From Pseudomonas guangdongensis (lineage in GTDB: Bacteria > Pseudomonadota > Gammaproteobacteria > Pseudomonadales > Pseudomonadaceae): 64,000 nt of DNA. The stretch is taken from NCBI RefSeq assembly GCF_900105885.1, contig NZ_LT629780.1, positions 2,480,001 through 2,544,000 on the forward strand, given 5' to 3'. This document shows, in pieces, positions 17,409 to 26,565 of the stretch. The notes beneath the pieces were generated by a model, which ran no database searches, had not been told where the DNA came from, and saw only the letters and a program-made list of their open reading frames with translations. Numbering within the stretch: the stretch's first letter is position 1; the number at the start of each line of letters is the position of its first letter. A program made the translations under genes and the position numbers.

Positions 17409-19478
17409 ATGAGTTATCAGGTACTCGCCCGCAAGTGGCGTCCGCGCTCGTTCCGCGAAATGGTCGGCCAGACCCATGTGCTCCGGGCCCTGATCAATGC
17501 GCTGGACAACCAGCGCCTGCACCACGCCTATCTGTTCACCGGCACCCGCGGGGTGGGCAAGACCACCATCGCGCGCATCCTCGCCAAGTGCCTGAACTGC
17601 GAGCAGGGGGTCAGCTCCACGCCCTGCGGGCAGTGTTCGGTGTGCCGGGAGATCGACGAGGGGCGTTTCATCGACCTGATCGAGGTGGACGCGGCCAGCC
17701 GCACCAAGGTGGAGGACACCCGCGAACTGCTCGACAACGTGCAGTACGCGCCGAGCCGCGGGCGCTACAAGGTCTACCTGATCGACGAAGTGCACATGCT
17801 CTCCACGCACTCGTTCAACGCCCTGCTCAAGACCCTCGAAGAGCCGCCGCCGCACGTCAAGTTCCTGCTTGCCACCACCGACCCGCAGAAGCTGCCGGTG
17901 ACCATTCTCTCGCGCTGCCTGCAGTTCTCGCTGAAGAACATGCCGCCGGAGCGGGTGGTCGAGCACCTGACGCATGTACTGGGCGCCGAGCAGATTCCCT
18001 TCGAGGAAGATGCGTTGTGGCTGCTCGGCCGCGCCGCCGACGGTTCGATGCGCGACGCCATGAGTCTCACCGACCAGGCCATCGCCTTCGGCGAGGGACG
18101 GGTACTGGCCGCCGACGTGCGGGCGATGCTCGGCACCCTCGATCACGGCCAGGTCTACGGCGTGCTGCAGGCGCTGATCGGCGGCGATGCGCCGGCTCTG
18201 CTGGAGGCGGTGCGCCAGCTAGCCGAACAGGGGCCGGACTGGAGCGGCGTGCTGGCCGAGCTGCTCAATGTGCTGCACCGCGTGGCCATCGCCCAGGTGC
18301 TGCCGGATGCCGTGGACAACGGCCAGGGCGACCGCGAGCGGGTGCTGGCGCTGGCTGGCGCGCTGCCGGCCGAGGACGTGCAGTTCTACTATCAGATGGG
18401 CCTGATCGGCCGTCGCGACCTGCCGCTGGCGCCCGATCCGCGCAGCGGTTTCGAGATGGTCCTGCTGCGCATGCTGGCCTTCCGCCCGGCGGACGCGACG
18501 CGTGTCCCGGCCACGCCGCTCAAGGCCGGCACGCCCGCGCCCGCCGTTGCCGCGCCGGCCGCATTGCCGGCAGCCTCCGTACAACCGCAACCGCAACCGC
18601 AACCGCAACCGCAACCGCAACCGCAACCGCAACCGCAACCGCAACCGCAACCGCAACCGCAACCGCAACCTGCGGCGCAGGCAGCAGCGCAGCCCGAGCG
18701 CACTCCCGAGGCGGTAGCCGAGCCGCAACCGTCGCCGCCCCAACCGGCTCGCACCGAGACCTCGCGCGAGCCCGAGCCGCCGGTGGCAACGGTGCCGGTG
18801 GACCTGCCCTGGGATCTGCCGGACGATGAAGGTGGCGTCACGGCCCGTGCCGTGCCCGCAGCTGCAGCCGCGCCGCGCCGCGAAGTACCGGTTACGCCGC
18901 CTGCGACCCCGCCGCAGCCGCCGGTCGTCGACGAGGGCGGCGAAGGCGACGAGGCGGGCGACGGCGAGGATTACGACAGCGTCGACATGGATGCCTATGC
19001 CTATCTGGACGGCATGCAGCCGGTCGACGACTACGCCCCGGCCGTGCCGCCTGCCGAGCCGGAGCCGGCCCTGGCGGTGGCGCCGGCGACCGGTCTGGCC
19101 GCCGAGTGGCTGGCGCTGTTCCCGCAACTGGGCCTGGCCGGGATGACCGCCAGCATCGCCGCCAACTGCACCCTGGTGGCCGTCGACGGCGATCACTGGT
19201 CGCTGCAGCTGGACCCGGCGCAGAGCGCGTTGTTCAATGCCGCCCAGCAACGGCGCCTGAGCGATGCGCTGAGCGCCTATCATGGACGCACGCTGACCCT
19301 GGACATCCGCATCGAACGTCCCGCGCAGGAGACTCCGGCACAGGCCGCCGCGCGCCAGCGCGCCGAGCGCCAGCGTCAGGCCGAGGCGGCGATCCAGAGC
19401 GATCCGCTGGTCCGGCGGATGATCGAACAGTTCGCCGCGGTGATCCGCGACGGCACCATAGAACCCCTGAACAACTGA
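17409..19478 (+). CDS. dnaX: DNA polymerase III subunit gamma/tau
   Basis: The 689-residue clamp-loader ATPase. The N terminus [19 protein letters not shown] is diagnostic. Walker A is GTRGVGKTT near residue 45, a zinc-binding cysteine set lies in [19 protein letters not shown], and Walker B is LIDEVHML. Residues 1 to about 370 form the ATPase and collar. A Pro/Gln-rich linker with fifteen consecutive Gln-Pro pairs (residues 392-421) and further low-complexity sequence follows. The tau-specific C terminus, which contacts the polymerase and helicase, starts near residue 555 ([18 protein letters not shown]). No A-rich slippery heptamer like that of E. coli was seen, so a gamma form by frameshifting is not supported. 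It begins 79 bases after ercS. Confidence 0.97.
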   Translation: MSYQVLARKWRPRSFREMVGQTHVLRALINALDNQRLHHAYLFTGTRGVGKTTIARILAKCLNCEQGVSSTPCGQCSVCREIDEGRFIDLIEVDAASRTKVEDTRELLDNVQYAPSRGRYKVYLIDEVHMLSTHSFNALLKTLEEPPPHVKFLLATTDPQKLPVTILSRCLQFSLKNMPPERVVEHLTHVLGAEQIPFEEDALWLLGRAADGSMRDAMSLTDQAIAFGEGRVLAADVRAMLGTLDHGQVYGVLQALIGGDAPALLEAVRQLAEQGPDWSGVLAELLNVLHRVAIAQVLPDAVDNGQGDRERVLALAGALPAEDVQFYYQMGLIGRRDLPLAPDPRSGFEMVLLRMLAFRPADATRVPATPLKAGTPAPAVAAPAALPAASVQPQPQPQPQPQPQPQPQPQPQPQPQPQPQPAAQAAAQPERTPEAVAEPQPSPPQPARTETSREPEPPVATVPVDLPWDLPDDEGGVTARAVPAAAAAPRREVPVTPPATPPQPPVVDEGGEGDEAGDGEDYDSVDMDAYAYLDGMQPVDDYAPAVPPAEPEPALAVAPATGLAAEWLALFPQLGLAGMTASIAANCTLVAVDGDHWSLQLDPAQSALFNAAQQRRLSDALSAYHGRTLTLDIRIERPAQETPAQAAARQRAERQRQAEAAIQSDPLVRRMIEQFAAVIRDGTIEPLNN
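18582..18670 (+). repeat. Hexanucleotide microsatellite (CAACCG)14 in dnaX
   Basis: Fourteen uninterrupted CAACCG units run from 18582 to 18665, followed by a partial fifteenth (CAACC) that completes a Gln-Pro codon pair. Each unit encodes Gln-Pro, so gain or loss of units keeps the dnaX frame and only changes the linker length. Such tracts are prone to slippage. Confidence 0.95.
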
Positions 19479-19488
19479 GGTGATTTCC

Positions 19489-19815
19489 ATGATGAAAGGT
19501 GGCATGGCCGGGCTGATGAAGCAGGCGCAGCAGATGCAGGAAAAGATGCAGAAGATGCAGGAAGAGCTGGCCAACGCCGAGGTGACCGGGCAATCCGGCG
19601 CCGGTCTGGTCAGCGTGGTGATGACCGGGCGTCACGACGTCCGTCGCGTCACCCTGGACGAGAGCCTGCTGCAGGAAGACAAGGAAATCCTCGAAGACCT
19701 GATCGCCGCCGCGGTGAACGATGCGGTGCGCAAGATCGAGCAGAACAACCAGGAGAAAATGGCCGGCATGACCGCCGGGCTGCAGATGCCGCCCGGCTTC
19801 AAGATGCCGTTCTGA
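19489..19815 (+). CDS. ybaB: YbaB/EbfC family nucleoid-associated protein
   Basis: A 108-residue DNA-binding protein, the same size as the Pseudomonas homologue, forming tweezer-like dimers that coat DNA. The first 35 residues are a Met/Gln/Lys-rich helix ([20 protein letters not shown]), followed by a central beta sheet and a C-terminal PPGFKMPF. The ATG at 19489 follows TGAGGTGA, which overlaps the dnaX stop, and agrees with the family start; a GTG nine bases earlier is less likely. The order dnaX-ybaB-recR is widely conserved, linking it to replication and repair. Confidence 0.95.
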   Translation: MMKGGMAGLMKQAQQMQEKMQKMQEELANAEVTGQSGAGLVSVVMTGRHDVRRVTLDESLLQEDKEILEDLIAAAVNDAVRKIEQNNQEKMAGMTAGLQMPPGFKMPF

Positions 19816-19915
19816 TCCCCGCGTCTCTCCCGGTGCGCAGCGCCGGTCCTGTGCACGGGCATGCCGCCTGCGCCGGGCCGGTGCTGCGCACCTTGCATTT
19901 GAATGGTACTTCGCG

Positions 19916-20515
19916 ATGAGCTTCAGCCCCCTGATCCGCCAGTTGATCGACGCCCTGCGCATCCTGCCCGGCGTCGGCCAGAAGACTGCCCAGCGCATGG
20001 CCCTGCACCTGCTCGAACGCGACCGCAGCGGTGGCTTGCGGCTGTCCCAGGCGCTCGCCCGGGCGATGGATGGGGTCGGCTACTGCCAGCAGTGCCGCAC
20101 CCTCAGCGAGGACGCCCTGTGCCCGCAGTGCAGCGATCCGCGCCGCGACGACAGCCTGTTGTGCGTGGTGGAGGGGCCGCTGGATGTCTTCGCGGTGGAG
20201 CAGACCGGCTATCGTGGCCGTTACTTCGTGCTCAAGGGCCATCTGTCGCCGCTGGATGGCCTGGGCCCGGAGGCCATCGGCATCCCCGAGCTTGAGCAGC
20301 ACATCGCCCGCGGCCGTTTCAGCGAGGTGATCCTCGCCACCAATCCGACCGTGGAGGGCGAGGCCACCGCCCATTACATCGCCCAGTTGCTGGCGCCGCG
20401 CGGGCTGAGCCTGACGCGCATCGCCCATGGCGTGCCGCTGGGCGGCGAGCTGGAACTGGTGGATGGCGGCACCCTGGCCCACGCCATGGCCGGACGCCGG
20501 CCGATCGGTGGCTGA
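19916..20515 (+). CDS. recR: Recombination mediator RecR
   Basis: A 199-residue protein of the RecFOR pathway that helps load RecA at gaps. The helix-hairpin-helix [17 protein letters not shown] is at residues 18-34, the zinc finger is C57-x2-C60-x8-C69-x2-C72, and the Toprim domain follows with [12 protein letters not shown] and [15 protein letters not shown]. It is the third gene of the dnaX-ybaB-recR set, 100 bases after ybaB, and is convergent with the cyd operon. Confidence 0.97.
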   Translation: MSFSPLIRQLIDALRILPGVGQKTAQRMALHLLERDRSGGLRLSQALARAMDGVGYCQQCRTLSEDALCPQCSDPRRDDSLLCVVEGPLDVFAVEQTGYRGRYFVLKGHLSPLDGLGPEAIGIPELEQHIARGRFSEVILATNPTVEGEATAHYIAQLLAPRGLSLTRIAHGVPLGGELELVDGGTLAHAMAGRRPIGG

Positions 20516-20520
20516 GGCGC

Positions 20521-20823
20521 TCAGCCCAGCCGGGCGCGCCAGAGAGTCGCGTAGCCCAGCCCCAGCAGCAGCCAGCCGCCCAGCGGGTGGAAGATGCTGC
20601 GCCACAGGCGACTGTACGGATCGAAGCCGACGCCGTGGATGAAGCCGCTGCAGATGCCCCACATCACCAGCATCAGCAGGCCGTGGCTGTAGCGGCCCTC
20701 GGCGTCGAGCATGGCGGCGGGATGGATCAGCAGCACCAGCGCCAGCGGCGCGGCGAGCAGCAGGGAAACCGCGCGGCTGCTGCCGCGCTGCAGCCAGGAA
20801 CGGGACTCAGCGGTCACCCGCAT
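20521..20823 (-). CDS. ybgE: Cyd operon protein YbgE-like
   Basis: A 100-residue membrane protein at the end of the cytochrome bd operon. Hydrophobic helices are at about residues 16-33, 45-63 and 77-95; the FIHGVGF segment between the last two and the final tryptophans fit the YbgE family, which accompanies cydABX in many gammaproteobacteria with no clear role. The start MRVTAESRSW overlaps the end of cydX by 17 bases. The frame continues open upstream, but the overlap point and family length favour this ATG. Confidence 0.75.
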   Translation of the reverse strand: MRVTAESRSWLQRGSSRAVSLLLAAPLALVLLIHPAAMLDAEGRYSHGLLMLVMWGICSGFIHGVGFDPYSRLWRSIFHPLGGWLLLGLGYATLWRARLG

Positions 20824-20923
20824 CGCCCTCGTCGAGGTTCTGGGTGGTTTCCAGCCACAGCGCATTGACGATGCCGAAGCTGCAGGCCAGCAGTACGCCG
20901 AGAATCCAGGCGAAGTACCACAT
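20807..20923 (-). CDS. cydX: Cytochrome bd oxidase small subunit CydX
   Basis: A 38-residue single-helix subunit. MWYFAWILGVLLACSFGIVNALWLE is the typical CydX pattern: an aromatic start, one transmembrane helix with a central Cys, and a Trp-Leu-Glu end, followed by an acidic tail. CydX stabilises the haems of the bd oxidase. It starts 44 bases after cydB, behind a GGAGA ribosome site. Its presence argues for a true bd-I type oxidase rather than the CIO type, which usually lacks it. Confidence 0.93.
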   Translation of the reverse strand: MWYFAWILGVLLACSFGIVNALWLETTQNLDEGDAGDR

Positions 20924-20967
20924 CTGTCGATCTCCTTGGCCCCATCGGGGCTCTTGTCGGCACGGGC

Positions 20968-22110
20968 TCAGTACAGGCCGTGCGGGTTGCTCTCGATGGT
21001 CTGGTCGGTCAGCCGGCCCCACATGCGGGTGTAGCACCACAGGGTGTAGAGCAGGATCAGCGGCACGAAGATGCCCGCTACCACCAGCATGATGCCCAGG
21101 GTCTTGTGGCTGGACACCGCGTCCCACACGGTCAGGCTCGACGCCGGGTCGAGGCTCGACGGGAAGACGAAGGGGAACAGCGCGAAACCCGCGGTGCAGA
21201 TAGTGCCGACGATGGCCAGGCTGCTGCCGAGGAAGGCTACAAAGCCGCGGTTGAGCAGCGCGCCGAGCAGCGCCAGCACGCCGCCGGCCAGGCCCACCAG
21301 CGGGGCGAATCGGGTCAGCGGGTACTGGGCGTAGTTGGCCAGCCAGCCGCTGTTGTCCAGGCTCACCTGCTTGTGCAGCGGGTTGAGCGCCGCGCCCAGA
21401 TCACCGAAGCCGCCGACCAGGCTGAAGCCCTGGATGCCCATCACCAGCCAGGTGCCGGCCGCCGCGAAGGTCAGCAGGTACACCAGCGCGCACAGCTGGG
21501 TGGCCTTGCGCGAGCGCTGGTGCAGGTCGGCGTCGGTACGCAGCATCAGCCAGGCGCCGCCGTGGGCGCAGAGCATGCTCAGGCTGACCACCCCGGCGAG
21601 CAGGGCGAACGGATGCAGCAGGGCGAAGAACGAACCCTCGTAGGTCGAGCGCATCAGCTCGTCGAGGCGGAATGGCAGGCCGAGGAACAGGTTGCCGAAG
21701 GCCACGCCGAACAGCAGCGCAGGCGCCGCGCCACCGACGAACAGCGCCCAGTCCCAGGCGCCGCGCCATTTCCGGTTCTCCAGCTTGCTGCGATAGTCGA
21801 AGCCGACCGGGCGGCAGAACAGCGCGAACAGCACCAGCAGCATCGCCCAGTACAGCCCGGAGAAGGCCACCGCGTAGACCATCGGCCAGGCGGCGAACAG
21901 CGCGCCGCCGGCGGTGATGAACCACACCTGGTTGCCGTCCCAGTGCGGGGCGATGGTGTTGATCGCCACCCGGCGCTCGTTGTCGGTCTTGCCGACGAAG
22001 GGCATCAGCGCCATGGCGCCCATGTCGAAGCCGTCGGTGAGGGCGAAGCCGATCAGCAGCACGCCGATCAGCACCCACCAGATGAGTTTCAGGGTTTCGT
22101 AATCGAACAT
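20968..22110 (-). CDS. cydB: Cytochrome bd ubiquinol oxidase subunit II
   Basis: A 380-residue polytopic membrane protein matching E. coli CydB (379). The N terminus MFDYETLKLIWWVLIGVLLIGFALTDGFDMG is diagnostic, followed by NTIAPHWDGNQVWFI and GFDYRSKLENRKW. It pairs with CydA to form the quinol oxidase that reduces oxygen with high affinity without pumping protons. It begins 12 bases after cydA and is followed by cydX and ybgE. Confidence 0.97.
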   Translation of the reverse strand: MFDYETLKLIWWVLIGVLLIGFALTDGFDMGAMALMPFVGKTDNERRVAINTIAPHWDGNQVWFITAGGALFAAWPMVYAVAFSGLYWAMLLVLFALFCRPVGFDYRSKLENRKWRGAWDWALFVGGAAPALLFGVAFGNLFLGLPFRLDELMRSTYEGSFFALLHPFALLAGVVSLSMLCAHGGAWLMLRTDADLHQRSRKATQLCALVYLLTFAAAGTWLVMGIQGFSLVGGFGDLGAALNPLHKQVSLDNSGWLANYAQYPLTRFAPLVGLAGGVLALLGALLNRGFVAFLGSSLAIVGTICTAGFALFPFVFPSSLDPASSLTVWDAVSSHKTLGIMLVVAGIFVPLILLYTLWCYTRMWGRLTDQTIESNPHGLY

Positions 22111-22122
22111 GGCGGTCTCTCC

Positions 22123-23685
22123 TCAGGCCCGGGCCGGTTGGCGCTCGAAGTGGTAGCGGCCGGTGTGCAGGCTGGACGGGCCGAGACGGGCGAACTTGAT
22201 CATCAGGTACATCTCGATCACCAGCAGCAGGCTGTAGAAGGCGATCAGGGCGATCAGCGAGCCCCAGACGTCGCCGGTGCTCAGGCTGGAGGCCGACAGG
22301 TGGGTCGGCAGCACCTCGCCGATCGACCACGGCTGGCGACCGTGCTCGGCCACGTACCAGCCGGTCTGCGCGGCGATCCACGGCAGCGGCAGGCTGAGCA
22401 GCGCCCACCTGAGCAGCCAGGGCTTGCTCTCCTCGTTCTTCTTCGCCGAAGCCCAGAAGGCGCAGGCGAACAGCGCCAGCATCAGGAAGCCCGAGGCGAC
22501 CATGGCGCGGAAGCTCCAGAACAGGCTGAACACATGGGGAATGGTGTCCTTGGCGGCGAGCTTGATCTGCTCCTCGCTGGCATCAACCACGTTCGGGGTG
22601 TACTTCTTCAGCAGCAGGCCGTAGCCCAGATCGTGCTTGACCTGCTCGAAGGCGGCGACGGTTTCCACGCTCTGGTCGCCGCCGCGCAGTCGCTCGAGCA
22701 GTGCGTAGGCGGTCATGCCGTTGCGGATGCGCGCCTCGTGCTCGACGATCAGGTCCTTGATGCCCTTGACCTCCTCGTCCAGCGAACGGGTGGCGATCAG
22801 GCCCAGCGCCCAGGGAATCTTCACCGCGTAGTCGGTGCGCATTTCCTCCTGGTTGGGCAGACCGAACAGGGTGAAGCCGGCCGGCGCCGGGTGGGTTTCC
22901 CACTCGGCCTCGATGGCGGCCAGCTTGGTCTTCTGCACGTCGCCGATCTCGTAGCCGGACTCGTCGCCGAGGACGATCACCGAGAGGATCGAGGCCAGGC
23001 CGAAGGCCGAGGCGATGGCGAACGAGCGGCGGGCGAAGCCGAGGTCGCGCTTCTTCAGCAGGTAGTAGCTGGAGATCGCCAGCACGAAGATCGCCCCGGT
23101 GACGTAGCCGGCGGCCACGGTGTGCACGAACTTGACCTGCGCCACCGGGTTGAAGATCAGCGCGCCGAAATCGACCAGCTCCATGCGCATGGTCTGGTAG
23201 TTGAACTCGGCGCCGACCGGGTTCTGCATCCAGCCGTTGGCGATCAGGATCCACAGCGCCGACAGGTTGGAGCCCAGCGCCACCAGCCAGGTCACCACCA
23301 GGTGCTGCACCTTGGACAGCCGATCCCAGCCGAAGAAGAACAGGCCGATGAAGGTCGATTCGAGGAAGAACGCCATCAGCCCCTCGATGGCCAGCGGCGC
23401 GCCGAAGATGTCGCCGACGTAGTGGCTGTAGTAGGCCCAGTTGGTGCCGAACTGGAACTCCATGGTCAGCCCGGTGGTGACGCCGAGAGCGAAGTTGATG
23501 CCGAACAGCTTGCCCCAGAACTTGACCATGTCCTTGTAGATCTGTTTGCCGGTCATCACGTAGACCGACTCCATGATCGCCAGCAGGAAGGCCAGCCCGA
23601 GCGTCAATGGCACGAACAGAAAGTGATACATCGCGGTCATGGCGAATTGCAGACGCGACAGGTCGACGACGGCTTCCGAGATCAT
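22123..23685 (-). CDS. cydA: Cytochrome bd ubiquinol oxidase subunit I
   Basis: The 520-residue haem-bearing subunit. [23 protein letters not shown] carries the haem b595 ligand H21, [16 protein letters not shown] contains the conserved GRQPW motif, and [38 protein letters not shown] carries the conserved glutamates of the proton path. Size and the long hydrophilic segment before GRQPW correspond to the long Q-loop (E. coli-like) class. Its ATG overlaps the cydP stop (ATGA), so cydP-cydA are co-translated. Control by the neighbouring Anr-type regulator is plausible, as for CydR in Azotobacter, but no clear Anr box is seen here. Confidence 0.97.
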   Translation of the reverse strand: MISEAVVDLSRLQFAMTAMYHFLFVPLTLGLAFLLAIMESVYVMTGKQIYKDMVKFWGKLFGINFALGVTTGLTMEFQFGTNWAYYSHYVGDIFGAPLAIEGLMAFFLESTFIGLFFFGWDRLSKVQHLVVTWLVALGSNLSALWILIANGWMQNPVGAEFNYQTMRMELVDFGALIFNPVAQVKFVHTVAAGYVTGAIFVLAISSYYLLKKRDLGFARRSFAIASAFGLASILSVIVLGDESGYEIGDVQKTKLAAIEAEWETHPAPAGFTLFGLPNQEEMRTDYAVKIPWALGLIATRSLDEEVKGIKDLIVEHEARIRNGMTAYALLERLRGGDQSVETVAAFEQVKHDLGYGLLLKKYTPNVVDASEEQIKLAAKDTIPHVFSLFWSFRAMVASGFLMLALFACAFWASAKKNEESKPWLLRWALLSLPLPWIAAQTGWYVAEHGRQPWSIGEVLPTHLSASSLSTGDVWGSLIALIAFYSLLLVIEMYLMIKFARLGPSSLHTGRYHFERQPARA

Positions 23686-23897
23686 CTCGGCTCCTCCTCG
23701 TTCAGAGATGCGGGAGAGGTTGGCGGGGTGCCGAGCAGACGCTCGCTGACCCGGACGGTGCCGTTGTCCGGCACGGTGGGGGCGGTGAACCAGATGTGCT
23801 TGATGGTCAACAGGACGACCAGCTTGACCAGCAGGATGATGCCGATCTCGCGCACCAGGGGGATGCGCCAGGGGGATGGGCTGTCAGGTTGCGACAT
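23682..23897 (-). CDS. cydP: Putative cytochrome oxidase small subunit CydP
   Basis: A 71-residue protein with one membrane helix (about residues 17-36, [22 protein letters not shown]), immediately before cydA with a 4-base overlap. The LVREI-x-hydrophobic-K pattern and location match the small proteins named CydP in bd operons. The C-terminal half is hydrophilic and ends EEEPR. The start [13 protein letters not shown] was chosen over the longer upstream frame because the helix and family begin here. Role inferred from position: assembly or stability of the bd oxidase. Confidence 0.75.
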   Translation of the reverse strand: MSQPDSPSPWRIPLVREIGIILLVKLVVLLTIKHIWFTAPTVPDNGTVRVSERLLGTPPTSPASLNEEEPR

Positions 23898-24030
23898 GTG
23901 CTGCGGCTCCGAACGGCCTGCGCCGGCAGGAGTGGCCGCGCAGGTGGCTGCATGAAGCAACAGCGAGGCCCGTCTCGGCCAGTGACCGAGCGCCACATGC
24001 GACCATGGGTCTCAGGTGGAAAGTCAATAC

Positions 24031-24047
24031 CCTTTCGATTCGAAAGG
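24031..24047. promoter_or_regulatory. Palindrome CCTTTCGA-T-TCGAAAGG upstream of the cyd operon
   Basis: A perfect 8-bp inverted repeat with one central base lies 134-150 bases upstream of cydP in the cyd promoter region. It does not match the Anr/Fnr box. On the cyd strand it is followed by GTATTG, a possible -10 element, so it could be an operator. The regulator is unknown. Confidence 0.4.
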
Positions 24048-24122
24048 TCTATTTCGTGTGTCGGAAGTATTACCGGATGCTGCGAGGAATGGCCCGCATC
24101 CGCGATGCTCGGGGTGGAAACG

Positions 24123-24151
24123 CAGACGCCCTGCAGGTAGCAGGGCGTCTG
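24123..24151 (-). terminator. Terminator of anr
   Basis: CAGACGCCCTG (24123-24133) pairs perfectly with CAGGGCGTCTG (24141-24151) around a 7-base loop, starting 24 bases after the anr stop on the minus strand. No long T-run follows. It separates anr from the cyd operon. Confidence 0.75.
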
Positions 24152-24175
24152 TGCGGTGGTGGTGCTGTGGCTGGC

Positions 24176-24919
24176 TCAGCTTTCGTAACGGCCGCCGGCC
24201 AGTGCGCAGAGCTCCACCGAGTCGAGGATCTGCACGTCCTTGCCTTCGGCCTGCAGCAGGCCGTTCTGCTGGAAGCGGGTGAACACCCGCGACACGGTTT
24301 CCACGGCCAGGCCCAGATAGTTGCCGATCTCGCTGCGCGACATGGCCAGGCGGAAGTGGTTGGCCGAATAGCCACGCGCCCGGAAGCGGGCGGACAGGTT
24401 GACCAGGAAGGTGGCGATGCGTTCGTCGGCGGTCTTCTTCGACAGCAGCAGCATCATCTGCTGATCGTCGCGGATCTCGCGGCTCATCAGGCGCATCAGC
24501 TGGCGGCGTAGTTGCGGCAGCTGCACCGACAGTTCGTCGAGTTTCTCGAAGGGGATTTCGCACACCGAGGTGGTTTCCAGCGCCTGCGCGGACACCGGGT
24601 AGACCTCGGTGTCCATGCCGGACATGCCGACCAGTTCGCTCGGCAGGTGGAAGCCGGTGATCTGCTCTTCGCCGCTGTCGGTGACGCTGAAGGTCTTCAG
24701 GGCACCGGAGCGTACGGCGAAGACGGAACCGAAGCCGTCGCCCTGGCGGAACAGGAACTCGCCTTTCTTCAGCGGGCGACCGCGCTTGACGATGTCGTCC
24801 AGGGCATTCATGTCCTCCAGGTTGAGCGACAGCGGAAGGCACAGGGCGGAGAGGCTGCAGTCCTTGCAATGCGCTTGCGGCAAGGAGCGCACCTTGAGGG
24901 TGTCTTGGCCGGCAGTCAT
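24176..24919 (-). CDS. anr: Oxygen-responsive Crp/Fnr regulator Anr
   Basis: A 247-residue Fnr-type activator of anaerobic and microaerobic genes. The four cluster ligands expected for an oxygen-labile [4Fe-4S] centre are C18, C21, C27 and C120. A cyclic-nucleotide-fold domain (about 40-150), a dimerisation helix and a helix-turn-helix with [20 protein letters not shown] follow; E and SR in the recognition helix specify TTGAT-N4-ATCAA sites. Two such boxes occur in this window, before hemN and ccoN-2. The gene lies between hemN and the cyd operon; the Azotobacter orthologue CydR has a similar location. The P. aeruginosa protein is of nearly the same length. Confidence 0.95.
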   Translation of the reverse strand: MTAGQDTLKVRSLPQAHCKDCSLSALCLPLSLNLEDMNALDDIVKRGRPLKKGEFLFRQGDGFGSVFAVRSGALKTFSVTDSGEEQITGFHLPSELVGMSGMDTEVYPVSAQALETTSVCEIPFEKLDELSVQLPQLRRQLMRLMSREIRDDQQMMLLLSKKTADERIATFLVNLSARFRARGYSANHFRLAMSRSEIGNYLGLAVETVSRVFTRFQQNGLLQAEGKDVQILDSVELCALAGGRYES

Positions 24920-25000
24920 GACGGTTCCTTACATGCACAGATTGCCGGCAAGGTTACCCCAGGCTGTGACGAACTGCCACCATGGAGGGTGCGCCCTGGC

Positions 25001-26383
25001 TCAGATCACCCGCGAGAAGCGCTGCGTGCTCTGCAGCGGCAGGTAGTGGTCGAACAGCATGCACACCGAGCGCACCAGCAGTCGGCCGGCCGGATTGATC
25101 TCGATGCCGCGTTCGTCGAGGCGGATCAGGCCGTCGGCGGCGCAGGCCTGCAGCTGTGGCCACAGCTCGGCGAAGTAGGCCTTGAAGTCGATGGCGAACT
25201 GCTGCTCGATGGCGACGAAGTCGAGCTGGAAGTGGCAGATCAGCTGCTGGATCACCGCGCGGCGGATGCGGTCGTCGGCGTTGCAGTGCAGGCCGCGGCG
25301 GGTGGCCAACTGGCCGTTGCCGAGGCTGCCCTGGTAGTCGTTGAGATCGTTGCTGTTCTGGCAGTAGAGATCGCCGATCTGGCTGATCGAGGACACGCCC
25401 AGGCCGATCAGATCGCAGTGGCCGTGGGTGGTATAGCCCTGGAAGTTGCGCTGCAGGGTGCCGTCTTCCTGGGCGATGGCCAGTTCGTCGTCGGGCAGGG
25501 CGAAGTGGTCCATGCCGATGTAGCGGTAACCGGCGGCGGACAGCTGCTCGATGGTGCGCTGCAGCATCTCCAGCTTGGCGCCGGGGCTGGGCAGGTCGTC
25601 GGCGTTGATGCGCCGCTGCGGCGGGAAGCGCTCGGGCAGGTGGGCGTAGTTGAACACCGAGAGGCGGTCGGGCTGCAGGGCGATCACTTCCTCGACGGTG
25701 CGCGCGAAGCTGTCGGGCGACTGCAGCGGCAGGCCGTAGATCAGGTCGAGGTTGATCGAGCGGAACTGCAGGGTGCGCGCGGCTTCGACGATGGCGCGGG
25801 TTTCCTCCAGACTCTGCAGGCGGTTGACCGCGCGCTGCACGGCCGGGTCGAAGTCCTGCACGCCGAGGCTGACGCGGTTGAAGCCGATGTCGCGCAGCAG
25901 GCCCATGGTCGCCCAGTCGGCCTCGCGCGGGTCGATCTCGATGCTGTAGTCGCCGCCGTCGTCGTCGAGCAGGTGGAAGTGCTGACGCAGATCGGTCATC
26001 AGCTGGCGCAACTCGTCATGGCTGAGGAAGGTCGGTGTGCCGCCGCCGAAGTGCAGTTGCTCGACCACTTGAGCACGGTCGAGATGGCGGGCGACCTGGC
26101 TCATTTCCTGCTGCAGGCGCTGCAGATAGAGGGCACTGCGGCCGCGATCCTTGGTGATGACCTTGTTGCAGGCGCAGTAGTAGCAGATGTGGGCGCAGAA
26201 CGGCAGGTGCACGTAGAGCGACAGGGCACGCCGGGCCTGGGCGCTGTCGCGTAGGGCGTGCAGCAGGTCGAACGGGCCGACGCCGTCGTGGAACTGCACG
26301 GCGGTCGGGTAGGAGGTGTAGCGCGGACCGGCGAGATCGTAACGACGGATCAGGTCGGCATCCCAGCGGAGGGTGTCAAGCAT
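25001..26383 (-). CDS. hemN: Oxygen-independent coproporphyrinogen III oxidase
   Basis: A 460-residue radical SAM enzyme that decarboxylates coproporphyrinogen III to protoporphyrinogen IX without oxygen. The cluster motif is C63-x3-C67-x2-C70 (PFCAHICYYCACNK), with HFGGGTPTFL and the SIEIDPRE segment as in E. coli HemN; length also matches (457). It supplies haem for the oxidases when oxygen is low. A perfect Anr box (26443-26456) lies 60 bases upstream, consistent with Anr activation. The immediate ribosome site is weak. Confidence 0.97.
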   Translation of the reverse strand: MLDTLRWDADLIRRYDLAGPRYTSYPTAVQFHDGVGPFDLLHALRDSAQARRALSLYVHLPFCAHICYYCACNKVITKDRGRSALYLQRLQQEMSQVARHLDRAQVVEQLHFGGGTPTFLSHDELRQLMTDLRQHFHLLDDDGGDYSIEIDPREADWATMGLLRDIGFNRVSLGVQDFDPAVQRAVNRLQSLEETRAIVEAARTLQFRSINLDLIYGLPLQSPDSFARTVEEVIALQPDRLSVFNYAHLPERFPPQRRINADDLPSPGAKLEMLQRTIEQLSAAGYRYIGMDHFALPDDELAIAQEDGTLQRNFQGYTTHGHCDLIGLGVSSISQIGDLYCQNSNDLNDYQGSLGNGQLATRRGLHCNADDRIRRAVIQQLICHFQLDFVAIEQQFAIDFKAYFAELWPQLQACAADGLIRLDERGIEINPAGRLLVRSVCMLFDHYLPLQSTQRFSRVI

Positions 26384-26442
26384 GGGGGAGCCCCGAATAT
26401 CAGACAGTGGGGGCAGTCTAGGGGGCGCTCGGCGGGGGGGTG

Positions 26443-26456
26443 TTGACCTGTATCAA
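26443..26456. promoter_or_regulatory. Anr/Fnr box upstream of hemN
   Basis: TTGACCTGTATCAA fits TTGAY-N4-ATCAA. Its centre is about 66 bases upstream of the hemN ATG, a distance that allows class II activation with a short leader. Confidence 0.88.
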
Positions 26457-26507
26457 GCGCACTGGAGGCGCTCCGCTGGCGCGATCTTGCGGCGATCAGG
26501 AAGCCAA

Positions 26508-26530
26508 CGCACTGGCTATTGGCCAGTGCG
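26508..26530 (-). terminator. Terminator downstream of the chemoreceptor gene
   Basis: CGCACTGGC and GCCAGTGCG form a 9-bp stem around five bases, 35 bases after the chemoreceptor stop on the minus strand. The T-run is poor. It lies between the chemoreceptor and the hemN promoter. Confidence 0.6.
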
Positions 26531-26565
26531 TCGGTCTTGTTGCGGAGGGCGGCGGTGCCGCCGGC

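Noticed and set aside
18582..18670. Possible CRISPR-like array
   Set aside because: The repeats are contiguous 6-base units without spacers and are translated as Gln-Pro in dnaX.
17409..19478. Programmed frameshift producing a DnaX gamma form
   Set aside because: No A-rich slippery heptamer was seen around the expected position after the ATPase domains.
20980..23955. A 991-codon open frame on the plus strand across cydB and cydA
   Set aside because: It is antisense to clearly recognised cyd genes, has the His/Gly/Gln/Asp-rich composition of a reverse-complement frame in high-G+C DNA, and matches no family.
24021..24050. Anr box in the cyd promoter
   Set aside because: Only a half-site-like GTCAA is present; the nearby palindrome TTCGA-T-TCGAA does not match TTGAT-N4-ATCAA.
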